Of a DNA stretch of 64,000 nt, positions 22,323 through 33,193 are shown piece by piece (within the stretch, counting starts at the first letter, position 1; every line of letters begins with the position of its first letter). The notes beneath the pieces were generated by a model. It made no database searches and was not told the DNA's origin. It was given only the letters and a program-made list of their open reading frames with translations. The DNA lies in assembly GCA_037367355.1 (NCBI GenBank), contig CM074695.1:2232001-2296000 (forward strand), written 5' to 3'. The translations under genes and the position numbers were made by a program. The DNA comes from Neoscytalidium dimidiatum (lineage: Eukaryota; Ascomycota; Dothideomycetes; Botryosphaeriales; Botryosphaeriaceae).

Positions 22323-24142
22323 TATTACGGCGTAGTAAGAAGAAAAGAAGAGAAAGCGCTAAGCTAGAGGAAATCGAACCTACTAATATAATATAGCTAA
22401 GATATAAGACGCTCGTAGCTACCCCGATAACTTAGTAATAATACCGCGGTTATAGTACTAAGACTTAACTACTTAATCTAACTACTAGAACTACCGCGGT
22501 TACGGCTAGCGGTTATACCTACTATCTCCTATAGTATATAGAGTATACTCGTTTATAATAGATAGGACCCCCGTAGTTAACTTATTAATTAATTTCTATC
22601 CTACTATTATATAAACCTCCTCTATCTACTACTATATCGGCCCTAGAAAGTCTAAGCTACCTAATAACGCGCCTTAACTCCCCTAGAAAGAGTCCCGGCG
22701 TAATACTTTAACTACCTTTTTATAGATACCGGAGGTAACCCTACTCTAAAAACTACTAACTATAATATCCTAGACCGAAATTAAAAATAACCTCCTAACG
22801 GAGGAGGATTAGCTTTAGTTAATCCGTCCCTTAATCTCTAGAAACCCCGCCCTAAATATAAGACTACTTATTTCGAAAGTCTATTTCTTAGGTATAGCCT
22901 TCTTAAGTTAAGTAATTAACGGATCTAGAGTACTAGAGAACGCTAGCGATAACTACGGTTAAGTCCTTCTAGAGTACTTTATTTAAGGATAAGCCTTTAC
23001 CGTTAACCGTACTATACGGCCTTCTACTCTAGCTACCTCTATAATACTAGAATCGATCCGATATAATACTAAGCTAAAGATTAAGACCCCTAATACCTAT
23101 AATAGAGATCGGCGTAAGCTTAATAATTTTCTAGCCTAGTTAGAAAACTACTTCGAGTTCTATAAAATATTATTTAAGGACGACGAGGAAAGGATCCGCT
23201 TTATAGAAATCTACCTCTAAGATAACGTAGTACGATAGTTCGAACCCTATTAAAAAGACTTCCGCTCGGCTATCCTACGTACGGAAACTAGTAGCCTATT
23301 CGCCAACTATAATTACTTCGCCGACGTAATTAAATAAGCCTTTAGTAGTAAAAACGAGAAGTAGAAGGCCGCCCTTCGAATTTAAAACCTCCGATAAACT
23401 CGATTAGTCTTAGAATACGTTATAGAATTTCGTATACTCGCCTCCTACCTTAATTAGAACAACTAATCCCTTAAATATATCTTTTATAAAGGGCTAAAGT
23501 ATAATATAAAGGCCGAATTCGCCCGTATAGAATTATCTAAGAACCTTAGCGAGACTATTAATACGGCTATCTAAGTCAACTAACGACTATTTAACTTTAG
23601 ATAAGAAATAGGCTAAACCCGATACTCGGCTAATATCTCGTAATTCTAAAATAACCTACTTCTAGGAGACCCTATAGACTTAAACGCTAACTAACGACGA
23701 AACCCTTAGCTAGCGCTAGAGGAAGAATAGCGATAACGCGAAAAGAGTCTTTACTTCTACTATAGAAAGTATAGATATATTAGTAGAAACTACCTAGATA
23801 AACAAACTAGTAACTAGCGGACTAACGATAAGAAAACTATCTCGGCTACTAAAGGACGGCCTAAGACCCCCGATTATAATACCCTCTACTAGTCTACTTA
23901 TAGTATTAAGGCCTACCCTATTTACTAGAAGGCTAAGAATATTAGCGGATACTATCTAAAAAACTAGAAACGTCTACTAAACTAGAGCTATAGTAGGCGA
24001 GCCTTCTACTCTATAGGACTATAGTAGTATTAACTAGAAAAACTATAAGATACCTACTAGAAAGCGAGAGGGATTCTATAGAATACGGGAACTACTAGGT
24101 TATCGTAATAAGAATTAATAGACGCCGAGCGCTTATCCTTAT
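22323..24142 (+). mobile_element. old, RIP-mutated copy of element 1 (LTR and gag part)
   Basis: Aligns by eye with the young copy that follows. The LTR runs 22323-22705, beginning TATTACGG and ending CGTAATA, where the young LTR has TGTTACGG and CGTAACA, exactly the TG-to-TA and CA-to-TA changes of RIP. Gag sequence follows from about 22758, with its start ATG changed to ATA and many CAG/TGG codons turned to TAG. The copy stops at GACGCCGAGCGCTTATCC, the point matching about 25935 in the young copy, where the young element begins. It is therefore interrupted by that insertion. Confidence 0.8.
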
Positions 24143-24527
24143 TGTTACGGCACAGTCGCCCAGAAAGGCGGATAACGAAACCCTACGACTACTCACCGCC
24201 CACGTGACCAACTCGGGGCCTAACTCGGCAGAATACCTACCGACACTGATGCACCAGACCACCGCACACTCGCTCAGCAAAGCTCGGACCACCGATCAGT
24301 ACTGATCAGTGGGTTAACATTACAGATCACTACTGATCGTACCGATCACTCCATGTATATAGACCACACTCATTTATCGTAGTTAGGACCCTCGTGGTCA
24401 ACTTGTCAATTGATTCCTACCCTACTATTGTACGAACCTCCCCTGCCTACCACTGTATTGGCCCCTAGAAAGCCCAAGCTGCCTGACGACGCGCCTCGAC
24501 TCCCCCAGAAAGAGTCCCGGCGTAACA
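24143..24527 (+). repeat. LTR of element 1, plus orientation
   Basis: 385 bases with inverted termini TGTTACGG ... CGTAACA. The identical-length partner lies in reverse orientation at 29874-30258. The U3-like part contains overlapping dyads (GATCAGTACTGATC and variants, 24293-24350). Directly downstream is CTTTGACCAC; a TGG-type tRNA primer site is not obvious. Confidence 0.8.
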
Positions 24528-24580
24528 CTTTGACCACCTTTCTTAGGCACCGGAGGTAACCCCACCCTGAAAACTACTAA

Positions 24581-25960
24581 CCATGACATCCTGGACCGAA
24601 ATCAGGAACAACCTTCCGACGGAGGAGGAACAGCTTCAGTCAATCCGTCCCTTGATCCCTGGAAACCCAGCTCTTAACATGAGGCTGCTCATTTCGGAAG
24701 CATATTCTCGGGCATAGCCTCCTTGAGTCGAGCAATCAACGGACCCAGAGTACCAGAGAACGCCAGTGAGGACTGCGGCCAAGTCCTTCTGGAGTACTTC
24801 ATTCGAGGACAAGCCTTTACTGTCAACCGTACTATGCGGCCCTCCACCCCAGCCACCCCGCGACATCAGAATCGACCCCACAACACCAAACTAAAGATCA
24901 AGACCCCGACACCTACGATGGGGATCGGCGTAAGCTCAACGACTTCCTGGCCCAACTAGAGAATTACTTCGAATTCTACAAAGCATCATTCAAGGACGAT
25001 GAGGAAAGGGTCCGCTTTGCAGGAACCTACCTCCGAGGTAACGCAGCACGGTGGTTCGAACCCTATCGAAAGGATTTCCGCTCGGCCATCCCACGTACGG
25101 AAACCAGTAGCCTGTTCGCCAACTACAATCGCTTCGCCGACGCAATCAGACAAGCCTTTGGTAAGAACGAGGAGCAGGAGGCCGCCCTTCGAATTCAGGA
25201 CCTCCGACAAACCCGATCAGTCTCGGAATATGTCACGGAATTCCGCATGCTCGCCTCCCACTCAATTGGAACGACCAATCCCTCAAATACATCTTCTACA
25301 AGGGCCTAAAGCACAATGTGAAGGCCGAATTCGCCCGCACCGGATTACCCAAGGACCTTAGCGAGACCATCGACACGGCCATCCGAGTCGACCAACAACT
25401 GTTCAATTTCAGACAAGAGACAGGCCAAACCCGATACTCGGCCAACACCGCGCAACCTCGAAACAACCTACCCCCGGGGGACCCCATGGACTTAGATGCC
25501 AACCAACGACGAAACCTCGGCTGGCGCCGGAGGAAGAACAGCGACGGCGTGAAAGGGTCTTTGCTTCCACTGGAAAGCACGGACATATCAGCAGAAACTG
25601 CCCAGACAAACGAACCAGCAACCAGCGAACCAACGACAAGAAAACCACCTCGGCTACTGAAGGACGACCGGAGACCCCCAACCATGACACCATCCACTGG
25701 TCCACTTGTAGCATCGAAGCTCGCCCCATTCACCAGGAAGCTAAGAACATCAGCGGGTACCACCTAAAAACTAGAAACGCCTACTGAACTGGGGCTACAG
25801 CAGGCGAGGCCCCTGCCCCACAGGACCATAGCAGCATCGACCGGAAAAACCACAGGACACCCACCAGAAAGCAAAGGAGACCTGCAGAATACGGGAACCA
25901 CTGGGTTGTCGTGACAAAATCAATGGACGCCGAGCGCTCACCTCATCGACTCCGCATCAC
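24581..25960 (+). pseudogene. element 1 gag, frameshifted (plus arm)
   Basis: Begins MTSWTEIRNNLP and reads as a Ty3/gypsy capsid-type Gag in pieces: a shift occurs at the C run near 24903 (one base short relative to the RIP-mutated copy), and further small indels break the frame near 25260, 25475 and 25560. The zinc knuckle region near 25555-25605 is out of frame in this arm but intact in the inverted arm. Such single-base, homopolymer-linked differences between arms could be sequencing error rather than decay. Confidence 0.7.
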
Positions 25961-27900
25961 AAGGGAACTACGTCTCAAACCGATTTGCAGAAAAAGCCAA
26001 CCTAAAACCCAGAGAAAAGGACCAACCATATCAGCTGAGAACTGTTGATGGATCCCCCAGCTCCTTTGGAGATGGAAAGGTAATCATCGAAACCCCGAAA
26101 CTGACCCTCGAATACAAAAACCACAGGGAACGTATCTGTCAGACGTTACCAAGATCCCCAAGTATGATGTCATTCTCGGCATCCCTTGGCAGAAGAAATG
26201 GAAAATACAATACGATTGGGACAATGGAGGAATTACCCTCAAGTCCAGAGAACGAAACCAAGAACCAGAATGGAAACCACGCACCATAGCCGAACCGATT
26301 ACCCACGTAAGCCTAATTCGAAAGCTGCGCTGGAAAGGACCCGAAAGAAGGCAAGCAATTGGAATGATGTGGTATCGCCCCACCACTACAAACAAAGAAA
26401 GAACCCGACAGATTAGTGCCACCAGACGAGAAAAACCAGACTACCTGACACCCGTGGGAGGAGATGACCCCACCAGGATACACGAACAGTACCTTGATGG
26501 CGTTCCCTGGAATACCACCGGTTCAAGGAAATTTTCAGAGAAAAGATCGAAGACGCACTACCGGAACACAGACCATGGGACCACGAGATCAACTTGAAAC
26601 CAGGCACTGAACCCCGATTTGGACCCCATATCCAATGTCGGAAAAGGAGTTACAAGCAATGAGGGAACACTTGGACTTACTACTGAAGAAGGGATACATC
26701 CGACCCTCTCAATCCTCAGCAGGATTCCCGTCCTCTTCGTACCAAAGCCCGGAGGCAAGTTACGCCTCTGTGTGGATTACGATCCCTGAACGACATTACC
26801 ATCAAAGACCGCTACCCCACCCCGCATCGATGAACTAAGGGATCGCCTCCGGGGCACGATTCTTCACCAAGTTAGACCTGCGGGATGGGTACCACCTTAT
26901 CCGAATCAAGGAAGGACATGAATGGAAAACCGCATTCAGAACTCGATACGGTTTGTACGAGTACTTGGTAATGCTTTCGGACTTACCAACGCCCCTGCCA
27001 CATTCCAAGCCCTTGTCAACCACGTCCTACGAGAATATCTGGACCGATTCTGCACAGCCTACCTCGACGACATCCTGATCTACTCAGAAACCCTTGAAGA
27101 ACACAAGGAACATGTATCCAAAGTCCTCCAGAAACTACTCGAATACAACCTCTCCGTCAAACCAGAAAAATGTACCTTCCATGCCCAAAGGGTAGAATTC
27201 CTAGGCTTTATCATCGAACCAGGAAAATAGTCATGGACCCAAAAAGGTGGAAGACATCCTGAAGTGGCCAGAACCAAGGAACGTCAAAGAAGTACAAGCC
27301 TTTTAGGGTTTGCCAACTTCTACCGACGATTCATCAAACGATACTCGCATGTAGCCGAAACCCTAATCCGACTCACCCGAAAAATACCCTTTCACCTGGG
27401 AAGCACCCCAACAAGAGGCGTTTGATCAACTCAAAAGGGCCTTCGTAGAAGCGCCGGTACTCCTCATGTTCGATCCTGACAAGCCACTCTACCTCGAAAC
27501 TGACGCATCCGACTATGCCATTGGCGCTACCTCAGCCAGCCAGACGACGAGGGAAGATTACACCCTATCGCGTATTACTTCGCAAAATGTCACCCGCCGA
27601 GCTCAATTACGAGATACACGACAAAGAACTGCTTGCGATCGTCACAGCGTTCAAGGAATGGCGACACTACCTTGAGGGAGCTAACTACGAAATCACGGTA
27701 TACTCGGATCACAAGAACCTGGGATACTTCACAACCACCAAGGTGTTAAACAGAAGACAAGTACGATGGGCAGAACAACTCGCCCCTTCTACTTCAAGAT
27801 CCACTACCGCAAGGGAAGTGAAAACGGCAAGGCCGACGCACTTAGCCGCAGAGCCGACCACGTGGAAGGAAAGCCAGAACTATCACCAGCAGTACTACGA
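25930..27900 (+). pseudogene. element 1 pol (protease, reverse transcriptase, RNase H), frameshifted
   Basis: Protease: the retropepsin-like DS(A) motif lies near 25950. Reverse transcriptase: LRLCVDY- and [14 protein letters not shown] blocks, then the catalytic YLDD at about 27060 in an open stretch 26922-27230. RNase [12 protein letters not shown] near 27497 and a [12 protein letters not shown] helix near 27625. At least five small indels and a stop near 27228 break the polyprotein. The C-terminal RNase H end (tether before integrase) reaches the gap. Confidence 0.75.
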
Positions 27901-28000
27901 CAAAATGACGACGGCACGTTGGCCCCAACCGCCCCGAATCATTGAAGAATCCGACGCACCCTGGGAAGAACGAATACTGGCACCCATCATAAGGCTAGGG

Positions 28001-28100
28001 NNNNNNNNNNNNNNNNNNNNNNNNNNNNNNNNNNNNNNNNNNNNNNNNNNNNNNNNNNNNNNNNNNNNNNNNNNNNNNNNNNNNNNNNNNNNNNNNNNNN
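28001..28100. other. assembly gap (100 N)
   Basis: Exactly 100 N, the usual placeholder for a gap of unknown size. It lies at the mirror axis between the two element 1 arms. Confidence 0.99.
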
Positions 28101-28571
28101 GTAATCGGTTCGGCTATGGTGCGTGGTTTCCATTCTGGTTCTTGGTTTCGTTCTCTGGACTTGAGGGTAATTCCTCCATTGTCCCAATCGTATTGTATTT
28201 TCCATTTCTTCTGCCAAGGGATGCCGAGAATGACATCATACTTGGGGATCTTGGTAACGTCTAGACAGATACGTTCCCTGTGGTTTTTGTATTCGAGGTC
28301 AGTTTCGGGGTTTCGATGATTACCTTTCCATCTCCAAAGGAGCTGGGGGATCCATCAACAGTTCTCAGCTGATATGGTTGGTCCTTTTCTCTGGGTTTTA
28401 GGTTGGCTTTTTCTGCAAATCGGTTTGAGACGTAGTTCCCTTGTGATGCGGAGTCGATGAGGGTGAGCGCTCGGCGTCCATTGATTTTGTCACGACAACC
28501 CAGTGGTTCCCGTATTCTGCAGGTCTCCTTTGCTTTCTGGTGGGTGTCCTGTGGTTTTCCGGTCGATGCTG

Positions 28572-29818
28572 CTATGGTCCTGTGGGGCGGGGCCTCGCCT
28601 GCTGTAGCCCCAGTTCAGTAGGCGTTTCTAGTTTTGGGTGGTACCCGCTGATGTTCTTAGCTTCCTGGTGAATGGGGCAGGCTTCGATGCTACAAGTGGA
28701 CCAGTGGATGGTGTCATGGTTGGGGGTCTCCGGTCGTCCTTCAGTAGCCGAGGTGGTTTTCTTGTCGTTGGTTCGCTGGTTGCTGGTTCGTTTGTCTGGG
28801 CAGTTTCTGCTGATATGTCCGTGCTTTCCACAGTGGAAGCAAGACCCTTTCACGCCGTCGCTGTTCTTCCTCCGGCGCCAGCCGAGGTTTCGTCGTTGGT
28901 TGGCATCTAAGTCCATGGGGTCCCCGAGGTAGGTTGTTTCGAGGTTGCGCGGTGTTGGCCGAGTATCGGGTTTGGCCTGTCTCTTGTCTGAAATTGAACA
29001 GTTGTTGGTCGACTCGGATGGCCGTGTCGATGGTCTCGCTAAGGTCCTTGGGTAATCCGGTGCGGGCGAATTCGGCCTTCACATTGTGCTTTAGGCCCTT
29101 GTAGAAGATGTATTTGAGGATTGGTCGTTCCAATTGAGGTAGGAGGCGAGCATGCGGAATTCCGTGACATATTCCGAGACTGATCGGGTTTGTCGGAGGT
29201 CCTGAATTCGAAGGGCGGCCTCCTGCTCCTCGTTCTTGCTACCAAAGGCTTGTCTGATTGCGTCGGCGAAGCGATTGTAGTTGGCGAACAGGCTACTGGT
29301 TTCCGTACGTGGGATGGCCGAGCGGAAATCCTTTCGATAGGGTTCGAACCACCGTGCTGCGTTACCTCGGAGGTAGGTTCCTGCAAAGCGGACCCTTTCC
29401 TCATCGTCCTTGAATGATGCTTTGTAGAATTCGAAGTAATTCTCTAGTTGGGCCAGGAAGTCGTTGAGCTTACGCCGATCCCCATCGTAGGTGTCGGGGT
29501 CTTGATCTTTAGTTTGGTGTTGTGGGGTCGATTCTGATGTCGCGGGGTGGCTGGGGTGGAGGGCCGCATAGTACGGTTGACAGTAAAGGCTTGTCCTCGA
29601 ATGAAGTACTCCAGAAGGACTTGGCCGCAGTCCTCACTGGCGTTCTCTGGTACTCTGGGTCCGTTGATTGCTCGACTCAAGGCTATGCCCGAGGAATATG
29701 CTTCCGAAATGAGCAGCCTCATGTTAAGAGCTGGGTTTCCAGGGATCAAGGGACGGATTGACTGAAGCTGTTCCTCCTCCGTCGGAAGGTTGTTCCTGAT
29801 TTCGGTCCAGGATGTCAT
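28572..29818 (-). pseudogene. element 1 gag, frameshifted (minus arm)
   Basis: Starts at 29818 (MTSWTEIRNNLP) and is open for 124 codons, then shifts frame at the same C run as the plus arm. Near 28835 it keeps an intact CCHC knuckle (CFHCGKHGHISRNC), which is the nucleic-acid-binding part of Gag. The best frame downstream covers 28572-28916. The gene is broken but better preserved than its twin. Confidence 0.7.
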
Positions 29819-29873
29819 GGTTAGTAGTTTTCAGGGTGGGGTTACCTCCGGTGCCTAAGAAAGGTGGTCAAAG

Positions 29874-30258
29874 TGTTACGCCGGGACTCTTTCTGGGGGA
29901 GTCGAGGCGCGTCGTCAGGCAGCTTGGGCTTTCTAGGGGCCAATACAGTGGTAGGCAGGGGAGGTTCGTACAATAGTAGGGTAGGAATCAATTGACAAGT
30001 TGACCACGAGGGTCCTAACTACGATAAATGAGTGTGGTCTATATACATGGAGTGATCGGTACGATCAGTAGTGATCTGTAATGTTAACCCACTGATCAGT
30101 ACTGATCGGTGGTCCGAGCTTTGCTGAGCGAGTGTGCGGTGGTCTGGTGCATCAGTGTCGGTAGGTATTCTGCCGAGTTAGGCCCCGAGTTGGTCACGTG
30201 GGCGGTGAGTAGTCGTAGGGTTTCGTTATCCGCCTTTCTGGGCGACTGTGCCGTAACA
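29874..30258 (-). repeat. LTR of element 1, minus orientation
   Basis: 385 bases, reverse complement of the LTR at 24143-24527, with ends TGTTACG (29874) and CCGTAACA (30258). Confidence 0.8.
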
Positions 30259-30530
30259 GGGGTACTATACGTTGTTCTCGAAAAGTAGCTAAGTTTCCGT
30301 TAACATCTAGTCTTATACGGTAGTAGATACATTAATCTAGGGGTCTAGTAGATTATAGGAGTATAACCGAATTTAATATTTCTTATATCTTCGTACTAGT
30401 TTAGATATTCTATAATCTAGTTAAGTATAAATTTTAGTCTCTTATTACTCATTATTTTCTATCTTCTTTTAGATTCGGTATACTTTATCGTAAACTCTCA
30501 GTTTAGCTATTTTTGAGGTCTAGATTGTGG
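30259..30530. repeat. RIP-mutated spacer between element 1 and element 2
   Basis: AT-rich sequence with few CpA/TpG. I could not align it with the interrupted old copy of element 1, so the expected continuation of that copy is not found here. Confidence 0.45.
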
Positions 30531-31153
30531 TATTACGAACCCTACGGGCTTTATAGCTATAAGGGGCGCGAGCCCGTACGGGAATACTAGTAGGTAATAA
30601 CGATCGCCCGTACGAAAAGAACGCCTACGGGCGCAATAACTAGAAAGAAGGCACGGGCTAACGTAGAGCCCGTAGAGGACGAAGGACTATATAAGTAGAA
30701 AGTAGAAAAGCCGATAAGGATAATACTATAGGATAAGAGTATAGCGGTAATATCGTCCGCTAGTACTAGTAGAAGTCGGATTCTAGAAAGTAGGCTTTAG
30801 CGCCCGAGTTATATAAAACCTATAGGATCTATACGGGATTAGAACTAATCTAAACCTCTAATCTAAACCTCTAATCTAAACCTCTAATCTAATACTACGA
30901 CCCCTAGATTATTATAGCTTTTCTATAGTATATAGACACGCTCGTTAGGTAGTATCTTAACCCTCGTAGTTAACTTAAAGTTCTAATTTAATACTATATT
31001 AACTTAGAGGTAACTAGGCCTACTAAACTTCTATATTACGTAACTTTTTATTCTATCGTTACTCCTCTTTCCTCGTCTTTAAGGTAAACCCTTCGATAAA
31101 TCCAAATCTACTAGGCGACTCCGAAGCCTAGTAGTAGAGGCCCCGTCGTTATA
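30531..31153 (+). repeat. 5' LTR of element 2
   Basis: 623 bases, starting TATTACGAACCC (RIP form of TGTTACG) and ending GTCGTTATA. Contains a short internal tandem repeat, TCTAAACC-TCTAA three times near 30843-30885. Followed by CTTTAACTAC, the RIP form of the CTTTGACCAC that follows element 1's LTR. Confidence 0.85.
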
Positions 31154-31379
31154 CTTTAACTACTATCCTTATAGGAAAGAAAGCGATTTAATTAGAAAAT
31201 AGGAAGTATTTTCTTACCCCGAGAAGTACTAATAGTATTAGCTATTATAGCGGACGTATCTAGTAGCGAGTACGTATAAGAGGCGTAGAATATCCTCGGC
31301 TCGTAGTAACTACCGTAATATAGTACGGTAGTAGAAAACTAATATCCTAATATACCAACTAACGAGAAGCTACTTAATA

Positions 31380-32580
31380 TAATTCTAGAACTTCGAAATA
31401 AAAACGTAATTCTACGTACTTAGCTTATCTAGATACTAGCTCTACTACCGGCTACTAAGGTTAAGGTCCCGAAACTAGACCTATACTACGGAGACTAAAA
31501 AAAGACCTAAGCCTTTATTACGTAGCTAAATAACTATATATACTTTATATACGATAACTTCGCTAGCCCCGCCAAATAAGTCCTATACGCTAGTACCTAC
31601 CTTAGAGGATCGGCGGAGTAATAGTTCCGACCTTTTAAGCGGGAATACTAGGAGAAACCCGTATACCTATAGTCCGAAGTAACCTTAATAATCTTTAGCG
31701 ACTACTAAAACTTTACGAAGTAGCTTAAGATAGTCTTTAGCGGCGTTAACAAGAACCGTCTAGCTACTAGGACCCTTATAAGTCTAAAATAGAAAGAAAC
31801 GGTATAGAACTATATAGCTAAATTCTAAGACGTAGTATACCTCGTAAATAGGTACTCTAACCTTACGCTACGTACTTTCTACTACTAAGGACTAAGGGAT
31901 AAGATTAAAGAAGCTATAACGTACTACGAGAAACTAGAAACTCTTAACGATATAATTAAGCTAGCCCTACTTATAGATAAGCGTCGTATAGAGAGGTAGT
32001 TCGATAAAAAAGGGTATAACGCTAATACCTCGAGGTAAGCTAGGCCTCGCTATATCTAGGAAGGAGGCGATACTATAGAAATAGATAATATAGTTCGGTA
32101 AGATAAAGGTAAGAATAAAAGAAACGGTAATAATAGGGGTAAGAAAAGAAAATAGAGTAAGAAAGAAAAAGAACTCTATAAGAAGGGACTATATATCCGA
32201 TACGAAGATAAATAGAGTATAGAATATAAATATTTTAAGAAAGAGTTACGGGAAGTAGCGGCAGCTATCTAGAAATAGGAGACGCTACGAGAAATTGCTA
32301 CTATAAAGATAGTAGACTATATAGCCCTAAGCTAGATAGCGTACTACGACGATAATTATACTATCTACTAGAGTAATAAGGATACTATAGAATAGTACCC
32401 TAGTAAGCTACGACGGCTTAATATAATACTCCGAAAATTAGAAGAGGCTACGAAGAAAGATATCGAAAGGTACTTTCCGGCCGACGAAGACTTCGTAAAT
32501 AGCGAAACCGAAGAACTTTACGATAGCATACTAGAATCTAGCGAGGTAGAAAATATCGAGTAATAGTAGGATTAAGCTAT
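31380..32580 (+). pseudogene. element 2 gag, RIP-inactivated
   Basis: A capsid-type Gag can be followed in one frame through many TAG/TAA codons. Near 32193-32235 the zinc-knuckle cysteines read as tyrosines (TGY to TAY). Upstream of it is a Lys/Arg/Asn-rich stretch as in other Gag C-termini. Confidence 0.65.
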
Positions 32581-33193
32581 ACTTAATCGAATCGCAGAAT
32601 ACCTAAACTAGTACGAAGATATAAGGAATATTAAATCCGGTTATACCTCTACGATCTACTAGACCCCCGAATCGAGAATAGATCTACCGCCGTAATAGTA
32701 CTAGATAAAGAACGGAAAACTTAGTTTATAATTCTTCGAGAACGACGTATAGTACCCCTAGAAGAAATTACTATTAAAAACGGCCGACGAGATAGTATCC
32801 TAGCTCGAAGAAGAAGCCTAGGGAATATAGTAGTAACGAGACCTCGTATCTCTACGCGATATAGCCTATACCCTCTACCGCTATAGTATAGCTACGCGAA
32901 GCTACGGCACCCTATAGTAGGTACCCGATAAAAAATACGATAGACTAACCTTCTAGTACCGAGTACGCAACGGATAAATCTACTAAAGGCGTAAGATTAA
33001 ACGAGAATAATAGACCTAGTAGAAGGATACTCCGATCCTAGTTAAGGAATAGGACGAGTATATACGCTACGAGATATTAAAAAACTAGACGGCTCCCTAG
33101 TAGAAACCTGGAGGGCTATCGAAGGTCCATAACTAGGTTATATACTTAATATCGAATAGAATATCTCGTAAATAGAAAGAACTTAAAACGCTA

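Larger units (their letters stand above)
24143..28000 (+). mobile_element. young Ty3/gypsy element 1, plus arm, truncated by assembly gap
   Basis: Almost free of RIP. Order is LTR (24143-24527), gag (24581 onward), protease, reverse transcriptase (about 26600-27230) and RNase H (about 27460-27870), the Ty3/gypsy order. Sequence is lost at the N gap just after the RNase H end, so integrase and 3' LTR are not seen. Normal CpA and TpG content contrasts with flanking DNA. Confidence 0.85.
28101..30258 (-). mobile_element. element 1, minus arm (inverted copy)
   Basis: Reverse complement of 24143-26302, with LTR at the outer end and protease at the gap. Differences from the plus arm are few and are mostly 1-3 base indels, e.g. 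at the zinc-knuckle region and at positions matching 25178, 25258 and 25470. Both arms share the same one-base gag frameshift in the C run. No target-site duplication is visible: CTTAT on the left of 24143, GGGGT on the right of 30258. Confidence 0.85.

Noticed and set aside
20160..24142. AT-rich island as a centromere or mitochondrial insertion
   Set aside because: Aligned blocks with the young element show RIP-type changes, which explains the AT content; no mitochondrial genes read.
24143..30258. One complete LTR element with flanking LTRs
   Set aside because: The LTRs are in opposite orientation and the arms are mirror images, so a single intact insertion does not fit.
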